From contig JACQHA010000365.1 in NCBI GenBank assembly GCA_016199255.1, forward strand, positions 1 to 7,793: a stretch of 7,793 nt of DNA, in the 5' to 3' direction. Every line of letters starts with the position of its first letter. Position 1 is the first letter of the stretch. This document shows positions 1 to 6,206 of the stretch, piece after piece. The position numbers and the translations under genes are program-made. Source of the stretch: Deinococcus sp. Its GTDB lineage: Bacteria; Deinococcota; Deinococci; JACQHA01. The notes below the pieces were generated by a model. The model saw nothing but the letters and a program-made list of their open reading frames with translations. It had not been told where the DNA came from and did not search any database.

Positions 1-20
1 ACAGCATGCTGTGCCCCTAC
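1..20. repeat. Right half of a palindromic intergenic repeat (cut by window edge)
   Basis: Bases 1-12 (ACAGCATGCTGT) are a perfect self-complementary 12-mer, followed directly by GCCCCTAC (13-20). The same octamer closes the composite repeat at 2041-2048, whose other end is its complement GTAGGGGC. The simplest reading is that the window begins inside an inverted repeat of the form GTAGGGGC - palindrome - GCCCCTAC, whose left arm lies upstream. This is inference, because the left arm is not visible. Confidence 0.45.
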
Positions 21-63
21 GGGCGGCATCAGGCTACGGGTAAATTGTGAGCCAGGCCGTCTG

Positions 64-1800
64 GTGGTGCCGCTGGCAGTTTGGCTTGTGCTGCTGCTGG
101 CGCTTTGGGGTGGTGCTGCCCGGGCCCAGGAGCTTCCGGCATCGGTAGAGCTCAACGGCCTGGTGATCTTCTTTGGCTCGGCGGTCCAAACCTTTGACTC
201 CATGGGCCAGGTGGTGGTGCGGGGCTCTGGGGGCTTTCGCACCCAGATTGGTGCCTTTCTAATCATGGCCGATACTTTCAGCTTCTTTCAGGCTACTGGG
301 GAGCTGGTGGTGGACGCTCCTTTGGTGCTGGCCGAGGGAGTGACCGTCACCGCCCGGGAGCTGGTGGTAGCAGTGGCCACTGGCCAGGCCCGGCTGCAAG
401 GAGCAGTAGTAGCCGTAGCCGGGCAGTTCATGCTGCAGGCGGAGCTAGCTACCCTGGCCGGTGAGGTGGTGCAGGTGCAGGACGCCCGCTTCTCTGCCTG
501 TCGGCAGGGTTGCGAGCCCCTGGACTTGTTCTTGATGGCGGCGGGCATTGCGGCCAGCCCTGACGCCCTAGTGTTTAGTGGAGGCCAGGTTTTCCTGCTC
601 GGAGTGCCGCTCTTTGGCCCGGCGCTGCTGCAGGTCCGGGTGGTAGACGGCGTGCCCCGGATCTCGGTGCCCACCTTGGTGCTGCCTGACCTATTGGCGG
701 CGCCCATAGGAGGCTTTCGCCCGGGGTTTGACCTGGGGGTGCTGGGGTTTCCGCTCCTGGTCAGCGCTGACGCTACCCAGAGCCTGGGCGTCGTGGGCCG
801 GGGGCTAGCTGGTGATTTTCCCACATTGGAGCTGCACTACGACCTGGAGACCAATGGCGACCTGCTGGTCTCTACTGCAGCGGACCTAGCCGCCACCGGC
901 CCTGACCTGGATGTGTCAGTGTCAGTGCCGCTGGATGCAGTCCGGGTACAGCTTGACCTCGAGGTGTTAGCTGAGCGCCCCGATGTGCCGGTGGATCGCC
1001 TGGTGACCTTGGGGCGGCCGCAGGCTCAGCTCCGGGCGCCGTTCTCCCGGCTGGAACTGGGCGCCTCTAGCGCAGTGCTGCTGGGGGATGTGCCGCTGGG
1101 CATTGCCTTGTCCTCAGGGCTGGTAACAGAGAATGTGGGGATGAGAGTGGCCCAGGCCCGGCGGGACACGCTGCAGCTAGATACCCGCATCCTGGTGGGG
1201 CCAGCCGGCCTGGGCCTGGTGGCCCTAGGCAGGAACTATGACGGCGCCGATCCCCAGGACGACGCCCAGTTGCTGTCTCTTTTCGCTGACCTGCACCTGG
1301 CAGTGGGGCCGGCGTCGGCACAGCTGGAATTTCGCCAGGTGAGCGGCGAGTCGCCTTTCCTCTTTGATGCCCTGGACAACCTGGCGCGGCTCACCTTGAG
1401 CGTCGGGTTCGGTGCTGGCAGCCTGAGTGTCCAGCAGGACCTGCTCAAGCCTGGCGCCACCCTAATGGCGGGGGTCGATCTCCTGAAGTCGCTGGATGGA
1501 GAGCTGACGCTGAGCTTGTCCAGGCTGGCCTTGAGCGCTGCCTTCGACCTCTTGAAGGGCCAGCTGCTGAGCATCAGTACCGACGTAGCATTCGACTTTA
1601 GCTCCACTGCTCTGGCGCTGGGGGCCACGCTGGATGCCGATGGCACTCCAGGAGCCCCAATGGCTTTTCTGACGCGCTTGGAGACACGGGCGGCGCTGCG
1701 CACCTGCTGCTTGGAATACGCCCTGCGCCTGCGGTTATCTAATGTGGGCCTGCCCAGCCAGGAGGCGGCGCTCACTTTTGAGGTGGGGCTCAGGCCGTAA
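64..1800 (+). CDS. lptD: LptD/OstA-like outer-membrane LPS-assembly protein
   Basis: LptD is the outer-membrane beta-barrel that inserts lipopolysaccharide-type glycolipids into the outer leaflet. The 578-residue product starts with a hydrophobic signal peptide (residues 1-21, ending A-R-A before Q22). An OstA-like beta domain follows at about 30-200: FD-x-x-GQVVVRG near 44-53, an AD-x-F-x-F-x-x-TGE stretch at 69-80, and the family-like RFSAC...CEP segment at 143-152. The rest is alternating polar/nonpolar barrel-like strands, including VSGESPFLFD at 426-435 as in OstA proteins. It has exactly four cysteines, C146, C150, C548 and C549; the vicinal pair near the C-terminus matches LptD architecture. 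It is shorter than E. coli LptD (784 residues) and poor in aromatics. The start is uncertain: GTG64 or GTG67, no clear ribosome binding site, and the frame is open to the window edge. An OstA-family paralogue other than true LptD remains possible. Confidence 0.75.
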   Translation: MVPLAVWLVLLLALWGGAARAQELPASVELNGLVIFFGSAVQTFDSMGQVVVRGSGGFRTQIGAFLIMADTFSFFQATGELVVDAPLVLAEGVTVTARELVVAVATGQARLQGAVVAVAGQFMLQAELATLAGEVVQVQDARFSACRQGCEPLDLFLMAAGIAASPDALVFSGGQVFLLGVPLFGPALLQVRVVDGVPRISVPTLVLPDLLAAPIGGFRPGFDLGVLGFPLLVSADATQSLGVVGRGLAGDFPTLELHYDLETNGDLLVSTAADLAATGPDLDVSVSVPLDAVRVQLDLEVLAERPDVPVDRLVTLGRPQAQLRAPFSRLELGASSAVLLGDVPLGIALSSGLVTENVGMRVAQARRDTLQLDTRILVGPAGLGLVALGRNYDGADPQDDAQLLSLFADLHLAVGPASAQLEFRQVSGESPFLFDALDNLARLTLSVGFGAGSLSVQQDLLKPGATLMAGVDLLKSLDGELTLSLSRLALSAAFDLLKGQLLSISTDVAFDFSSTALALGATLDADGTPGAPMAFLTRLETRAALRTCCLEYALRLRLSNVGLPSQEAALTFEVGLRP

Positions 1801-1825
1801 AAGCTGGCTGCAGAGCGCCATCTGG

Positions 1826-1898
1826 TATACTGGGGCTGGTTGGCATGGATCCTGACCCGAGTCTCTTACCAATAGATACAATCCTAAAGCTATATAAA
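1826..1898 (+). promoter_or_regulatory. Candidate promoter region for the CNNM-ATPase-dxs unit
   Basis: This stretch contains the only AT-rich sequence in the window. TATACT at 1826-1831 is a good -10 match, but the best -35 candidate (CTGGCT, 1804-1809) matches only 3 of 6. A second candidate is TATATA/TATAAA at 1891-1898 with TTACCA (1866-1871) as a -35, but the 19-21 bp spacing is too long. Placement before the first gene of a tightly packed three-gene run supports a promoter somewhere here; which box is used cannot be decided by eye. Confidence 0.3.
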
Positions 1899-1929
1899 GT
1901 CCGGTGGCATGATCTCGCTATGCCGTGTA

Positions 1930-2048
1930 GTAGGGGCGGCCCCCCGTGGCCGCCCCATGGGCTGTGCCGCCCCATGGGCTGTGCCGCCCCATGGGCCGCT
2001 GTGCCGCCCCATGGGCCGCCTGCGCCGCCCCATGGGGGGTGCCCCTAC
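1930..2048. repeat. Composite GC-rich inverted/tandem repeat element
   Basis: The element is bounded by inverted ends GTAGGGGC (1930-1937) and GCCCCTAC (2041-2048). At its left is a 9-bp perfect stem, GGGGCGGCC (1933-1941) with GGCCGCCCC (1948-1956), around a 6-base loop. Five direct tandem units with core GCCGCCCCATGGG follow at 1949-1965, 1966-1982, 1983-2002, 2003-2023 and 2024-2040. The first two are identical 17-mers ending GCTGT; the third and fourth are 20 and 21 bp through small insertions after CATGGG. Each unit contains CCCATGGG, itself an 8-bp palindrome. It has the features of a REP/MITE-like intergenic repeat with internal unit expansion. A role in mRNA stability, attenuation or as a protein-binding array is possible but not shown. 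Confidence 0.85.
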
Positions 2049-2057
2049 CAGGGTTTG

Positions 2058-2073
2058 CGGCACCCAGGTGCCG
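2058..2073 (+). promoter_or_regulatory. Short leader hairpin upstream of CNNM gene
   Basis: CGGCAC (2058-2063) and GTGCCG (2068-2073) form a perfect 6-bp GC-rich stem around a CCAG loop, about 24 bases before the Shine-Dalgarno sequence. No T-tract follows, so it is not an intrinsic terminator. It may be an incidental or mRNA-leader structure. I do not recognise an M-box or yybP-ykoY riboswitch core around it. Confidence 0.35.
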
Positions 2074-2096
2074 GGGCAATCTGCCGTTGCAACATT

Positions 2097-2103
2097 GAGG
2101 TGA
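2097..2103 (+). promoter_or_regulatory. Ribosome binding site of the CNNM gene
   Basis: GAGGTGA, a strong Shine-Dalgarno match, lies 10 bases before ATG2114. It fixes the start of the CNNM gene and shows that the repeats upstream lie in the untranslated leader or promoter region. Confidence 0.75.
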
Positions 2104-2113
2104 GCTTCCCCCC

Positions 2114-3430
2114 ATGTTCACAGATAGTTTCTGGCTGGAGTCCCTGGGCATTTTCATCTTGATCTTGGCCAATGGGTTCTTCGCCAGTTCAGAGATTGCC
2201 TTCATCTCCGCTCGGCGGAGCCGCATTAAGAAGCTGGCTGAGCAGGGCGATAGCCGGGCGAAAACGCTGCTGCGCCTCCAGGGCGACCCGGACCGCTTCA
2301 TTACCACGGTGCAGATTGGCGTCACCTTAGTGGGCTCGCTGGCGTCGGCCCTGGGCGGCGCTGGAGCGGTGCGGGTGCTGGAGCCCTTGATCACCCAGGT
2401 GCCTTTTCTCCAGTCTGCTGCCAAGCCCATTGCCCTGGGGCTGGTGGTGGTGGTGATCTCCTATTTGTCGCTGGTGCTGGGGGAGCTGGTGCCCAAGTCT
2501 TTGGCGCTGCGCCGCTCCGAGGCTATTGCCCTGGGTTCGGCCCGGGCCATTGACTTCCTAGCCCGGCTGTCTGGGGTGTTTGTGCGCTTCTTGCGCTTCT
2601 CCAGCCGGGTGGTGCTGGGGGTGCTGGGGATCAGGGGCGGCCCGGCGCCGGGCACCGTCTCCCAGGAGGAGATCAAGCTCTTGATGCAGGAGGGCAAAGA
2701 GCAGGGCATTTTTAACGAGACGGAGCTGAAGCTCATCAAGGAGGTATTTGAGTTCACCGACATTGCCGTCAAAGAGGTGATGGTGCCCCGGCCACGCATT
2801 GATGCCATTGCCCTGGGGATGCCAGTGGCCGACATGCTAGCGCACATGCTGGAGACGCGCTACTCCCGCTACCCGGTGTATGGGGAAGACCTGGATGACA
2901 TTAAAGGGGTGCTGTACTACAAGGATCTCTTGGCGCCTTTAAAAGACGGCAAGCCAGTAGTGGTCAGCGAACTCTTGAAACCAGTGTACTACGTGCCCGA
3001 GACCATGAAAGTGAGCCAGCTCTTAAGAGAGATGCAGCGCCGGCGGCAGCACCTGGCCATTGTGGTTGGGGAGCATGGCTCTCTCGAGGGGCTGGTGACG
3101 TTGGAAGACCTGCTGGAGGAGATTGTGGGCGAGATTCACGACGAGTACGACGAGGTGGAGCGCCCGGTGGAAGTGTTCCCCGACGGATCATTGGTGGCCT
3201 ACGGAGCGCTGCCAGTGCGGGAGTTGCGCGAGAACTATCATGTGGATCTCCCTGAGTCTGGAGAGTACGAGACCCTGGCGGGGTTCGTCCTGACCCTGTT
3301 GCAGCGCATCCCTAGGGGGGGCGAAGTGGTGCAGAGCGGCGAGCTGAAATTTACTGTGGTGGACATGGACGGCCGGCGGGTGGCCAAGGTGAAGATTGAG
3401 CGCGTTGCCCCGCCGGTGGCAGCAACCTGA
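2114..3430 (+). CDS. CNNM/CorC (HlyC/TlyC) family divalent-cation membrane protein with CBS pair
   Basis: Members of this family act in the cytoplasmic membrane, and several are Mg2+ (or Co2+) transporters; the older name hemolysin is misleading. The 438-residue product has the full domain set. A CNNM/DUF21 membrane domain (about 5-180) has hydrophobic segments at roughly 9-30, 65-85, 103-124 and 148-173 and carries NGFFASSEIAF (20-30) and GELVPKSLAL (123-132). A CBS pair spans about 217-342, opening at KEVMVPR and closing at LVTLEDLLEEIVGEI. A CorC_HlyC C-terminal domain spans about 352-431. Length is normal and no key segment is missing. The ATG is set by GAGGTGA 10 bases upstream. The ATPase gene follows within about 50 bp on the same strand, suggesting an ion-homeostasis operon. 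The transported ion is inferred from the family; the family call is firm. Confidence 0.95.
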   Translation: MFTDSFWLESLGIFILILANGFFASSEIAFISARRSRIKKLAEQGDSRAKTLLRLQGDPDRFITTVQIGVTLVGSLASALGGAGAVRVLEPLITQVPFLQSAAKPIALGLVVVVISYLSLVLGELVPKSLALRRSEAIALGSARAIDFLARLSGVFVRFLRFSSRVVLGVLGIRGGPAPGTVSQEEIKLLMQEGKEQGIFNETELKLIKEVFEFTDIAVKEVMVPRPRIDAIALGMPVADMLAHMLETRYSRYPVYGEDLDDIKGVLYYKDLLAPLKDGKPVVVSELLKPVYYVPETMKVSQLLREMQRRRQHLAIVVGEHGSLEGLVTLEDLLEEIVGEIHDEYDEVERPVEVFPDGSLVAYGALPVRELRENYHVDLPESGEYETLAGFVLTLLQRIPRGGEVVQSGELKFTVVDMDGRRVAKVKIERVAPPVAAT

Positions 3431-3456
3431 GTAGTGCCCAGTGCGTAATTCTGGCA

Positions 3457-3475
3457 GGGCCGTTTCAAACGGTCC
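3457..3475. repeat. Degenerate palindrome between CNNM and ATPase genes
   Basis: GGGCCGTT and AACGGTCC (one G:T pair) form an 8-bp stem around a TCA loop. It is followed shortly by CGCTAC (3475-3480), which resembles the CCCTAC end of the other palindromes in the window. Its position just before ATG3483 argues that the ATPase starts at or after 3483 rather than at GTG3441, since an intergenic palindrome inside the coding region would be unusual. Confidence 0.5.
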
Positions 3476-3482
3476 GCTACGT

Positions 3483-6197
3483 ATGGCCAGGGATGGGGAC
3501 AATGCAGTGGCCCAGGCTTTGTGGCACACAGTCAGCGCTGAGGCCGCTCTGGCCCAGCTGGGGGCTGATACCGAGCGCGGGTTAACGAGCGCTGAGGCCC
3601 AGCGCCGGCTGGAGCAGTACGGTCCCAACGAGCTGGCGCGCCGGGGGGGCAAGTCGGTGCTGCGGGCCCTTTTGGGTCAGTTCGCCGACCCCCTAGTGCT
3701 CCTCTTGCTGGCAGCGGCAGTGGTCTCCCTGGTAATCGGTGAGCCCCTGGACGCCGGCGCCATTTTGATTGTGGTGCTGCTCAATGGGGTCATTGGCTTC
3801 TTCACCGAGTACCGGGCCGAGCGGGCTATGCAGGCGCTCCAGGAGCTGGGGGCGCCCCATGCCCTGGTGATCCGCGATGGGGAGCGGCACAGCCTGCCGG
3901 CGCGCTTAGTCGTGCCGGGGGATGTGCTGGTGCTGGAGGCGGGGAGCCTGGTGTCGGCTGACGCCAGACTGGTGCAGGCGGCGAACTTAGAGACGGCGGA
4001 AGCGGCACTCACCGGTGAGTCGGCGCCAGTGGCCAAAAGCCTCGAAGCGCTCGATGACCCCAGGCGCCCCCTGGCGGAGCGCAGCACCATGGTCTACTGC
4101 GGCACGGCGGTCACCCGGGGCAGCGGCCGGGCGGTGGTGGTGGCGACTGGCATGGCCACCGAGCTGGGGCGGATTGTCCACTTGACCGCCACGGCAGAAG
4201 TAGGCGCTACACCCCTGGAGGCGAAGCTAGAGCAGCTAGGCAAGTCCCTGATTGCAGCGGTGCTGCTGCTCTGCGCCATTGTCACAGTGGGTGGCGTGCT
4301 GCGCGGCTATTCCCTATTGGTGATGTTTGAGACGGGCATTGCCCTGGCTATTGCCGCTGTCCCCGAGGGGCTGCCGGCAGTGGCTACCATCACCCTGGCG
4401 ATTGGCATGCGCCGCATGGCGCGCAGCAATGCCCTGATCCGCAAGCTGCAGGCGGTGGAGTCGCTGGGCAGCGTGACGGTGATCTGCTCCGATAAGACCG
4501 GGACGCTCACTGAAGGGCGCATGACTGCCCGGCGCTACTGGCTCTGGGAAAAACCGGTAACCGTCACCGGCGAGGGGAATAGCGCCCAGGGGAAGTTTCA
4601 AGTAGCCGGGGTGGGCATTGACCCAGGCAGCGACCCCGACCTGGCACTGGCTCTCAGGATTGGCGCCTTGTGCAATAGCTCCTCGTTGGTAGAAGAGGAG
4701 GGCGGGCTATCCACCATGGGCGACCCCACTGAGGGGGCGCTCCTGGTAGCGGCGCGCAAGGCGGCGCTAGCTGATCCCGTAGGGCAGTACCCCCGGCTGC
4801 GGGAGATCCCTTTTGAACAAGGCCGCATGGCTACCATCCACCGCACCCCCAGTGGGGGGATGGTGGCTTATGTGAAAGGCGCGCCGGAGTATTTATTGGA
4901 GCTGGCCAGACAGCTGCAGCGAACCGGCGCTACGTATCCCCTGGGGGCAGAGGACCGGGCGGTGCTGGAAGCTGCCAACATGGAGCTGGCAGCAGAGGGG
5001 ATGCGGGTTCTAGCGCTGGCCTACCGGCCGGTGCCACACCCAGACGCTGACCCCTACCGTGACCTGATTTTGGTGGGCCTGGTGGGGCTCATTGACCCCC
5101 CCCGCCGCGACGCCAAAGAGGCCGTGGCCCAATGCCACGCCGCCGGCATCCGCACCGTGATGATCACCGGCGACAGTCCCATTACCGCCCGGGCCATTGC
5201 CCGGGAGCTGGGCATTACCCGGGGCCACGACCCGGTGGTGGTTACTGGCCGGGAGCTCTATGAGCTGGATTCGCCCGAGCTCAGCCAGCACGTGCGCCAG
5301 GCCGATGTGTTTGCCCGGGTGACCCCTGAGGATAAGCTGCGCATTGTGGAGGTGCTGCAGGAGCAGGGGGAGACTGTGGCCATGACCGGCGACGGGGTGA
5401 ACGACGCCCCGGCGCTGAAAAAGGCCGAAATTGGCGTGGCCATGGGTAAGAGCGGCACTGACGTGGCGCGGGAAGCGGCAGAGATGGTGCTCGAGGATGA
5501 CCGCTTCCCCACTATTGTGGCAGCGGTGAAAGAAGGCCGGGTGATCCTGGCCAATATTCAGAAGGTCCTGGACTACTTATTTAGCTGCAACGCCAGCGAG
5601 ATCGGCGTCATGTTCCTGGCTACAGTGGCCGGCCTGCCTGAGCCGCTACTACCGTTGCAGATTCTTTACATCAACCTGGTCACCGACGTGTTTCCTGCCC
5701 TGGCGCTGTCATTAGAGCCGCCAGAGCCCGGGATCATGAGCCGCCCGCCCCGCCCCCCCCGGGCGCCCCTGGTGCCGCCTGCGATGCGGCGCAGCATTGT
5801 GGGCTTTGGCCTACTGCTCACCGCTGTGACCCTGGGGGCGTTCCTGTGGGCGCTGTGGAGTGGTCGTGGTGAGGCCAAGGCGGTGACCATATCGTTCCTG
5901 ACGCTCTCTTTGACCCAGCTCTTCCACTGCCTCAACACCCGCTCCCAGGCTCCCTTGACCCTGGCCTCACTAGTGGCCAACCCCTATCTGATTGCGGCCC
6001 TGGTCCTGGGCTTTGCCCTCAAGGCAGCGGCGGTGTGGGTGCCGCTCTTGCGCCAGGTGCTCGATACCACCTTGCTCAGCGCCCAGGAGTGGGGGGTGGT
6101 GCTCCTGGCCTCGCTGCTGCCCTTGGTGGTGGGGCAGATCGGGAAACGCCTGAGATGGCGGGACTCTGGTGCCGGCGGCGCCGCACCTCTACAATAA
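3483..6197 (+). CDS. P-type (PII, SERCA/PacL-like) cation-transporting ATPase
   Basis: This is an ATP-driven cytoplasmic-membrane cation pump, probably exporting Ca2+ (Mn2+ possible). The 904-residue product (from ATG3483) has all P-type landmarks: an N-terminal cation-ATPase domain (about 10-80), TGES (177-180), phosphorylation motif DKTGTLT with D337, nucleotide-site KGAPE (465-469), TGDSP (562-566) and TGDGVNDAP (635-643). Ten membrane segments can be drawn, six after the P domain. SERCA-type Ca2+ ligands are kept in M4 (PEGLP, E295), M5 (N703, E706) and M6 (N731, T734, D735 in NLVTD). The M8 position matching SERCA E908 appears to be Q812, as in PMCA, so the site I stoichiometry may differ. 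Start alternatives are GTG3441 (42 bases upstream, containing a palindrome) and GTG3507, which has a GGGATGGGG stretch 8 bases before it; ATG3483 itself lacks a clear ribosome binding site. dxs follows after 9 bases. Confidence 0.95.
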   Translation: MARDGDNAVAQALWHTVSAEAALAQLGADTERGLTSAEAQRRLEQYGPNELARRGGKSVLRALLGQFADPLVLLLLAAAVVSLVIGEPLDAGAILIVVLLNGVIGFFTEYRAERAMQALQELGAPHALVIRDGERHSLPARLVVPGDVLVLEAGSLVSADARLVQAANLETAEAALTGESAPVAKSLEALDDPRRPLAERSTMVYCGTAVTRGSGRAVVVATGMATELGRIVHLTATAEVGATPLEAKLEQLGKSLIAAVLLLCAIVTVGGVLRGYSLLVMFETGIALAIAAVPEGLPAVATITLAIGMRRMARSNALIRKLQAVESLGSVTVICSDKTGTLTEGRMTARRYWLWEKPVTVTGEGNSAQGKFQVAGVGIDPGSDPDLALALRIGALCNSSSLVEEEGGLSTMGDPTEGALLVAARKAALADPVGQYPRLREIPFEQGRMATIHRTPSGGMVAYVKGAPEYLLELARQLQRTGATYPLGAEDRAVLEAANMELAAEGMRVLALAYRPVPHPDADPYRDLILVGLVGLIDPPRRDAKEAVAQCHAAGIRTVMITGDSPITARAIARELGITRGHDPVVVTGRELYELDSPELSQHVRQADVFARVTPEDKLRIVEVLQEQGETVAMTGDGVNDAPALKKAEIGVAMGKSGTDVAREAAEMVLEDDRFPTIVAAVKEGRVILANIQKVLDYLFSCNASEIGVMFLATVAGLPEPLLPLQILYINLVTDVFPALALSLEPPEPGIMSRPPRPPRAPLVPPAMRRSIVGFGLLLTAVTLGAFLWALWSGRGEAKAVTISFLTLSLTQLFHCLNTRSQAPLTLASLVANPYLIAALVLGFALKAAAVWVPLLRQVLDTTLLSAQEWGVVLLASLLPLVVGQIGKRLRWRDSGAGGAAPLQ

Positions 6198-6206
6198 GTA
6201 AGTCAT

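Larger units (their letters stand above)
1801..2113. other. Intergenic region between lptD-like gene and CNNM gene
   Basis: No credible gene lies in these 313 bases. The plus-strand frames that cross the region translate the GC repeats into Pro/Gly/Ala/Cys-rich low-complexity sequence and lack a ribosome binding site. From left to right it holds a TATACT box near 1826, an AT-rich island (about 1866-1898), a weak GGCAT/ATGCC inverted repeat (1906-1910 with 1920-1924), the palindrome/tandem repeat composite (1930-2048), a small hairpin (2058-2073) and a Shine-Dalgarno sequence (2097-2103). I see no T-run typical of an intrinsic terminator after the lptD-like gene. Confidence 0.8.

Noticed and set aside
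2..43. C-terminal tail of an upstream gene ending at TAA41-43 (or TGA48-50)
   Set aside because: The first 20 bases look like half of a palindromic repeat, and the short peptides in either frame show no recognisable features, so a coding call is not supportable.
288..824. Minus-strand frame inside the LptD-like gene (and a similar one at 1236-1775)
   Set aside because: They are Ser/Thr/Ala/Pro-rich shadow frames typical of high-GC antisense, while the plus strand has a signal peptide and family motifs.
1949..2040. CRISPR array
   Set aside because: The units are directly abutting with no 25-40 bp variable spacers and there is no cas gene; it is a simple tandem array.
1801..2113. Metal-sensing riboswitch (M-box or yybP-ykoY) before the cation genes
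   Set aside because: Context made it worth looking for, but I could not find the conserved core elements of either class; only simple hairpins and GC repeats are present.
1845..2162. Plus-strand open frame across the intergenic repeats
   Set aside because: It translates the tandem GCCGCCCCATGGG units into low-complexity Pro/Gly/Ala sequence, has no ribosome binding site and overlaps the well-supported CNNM start.
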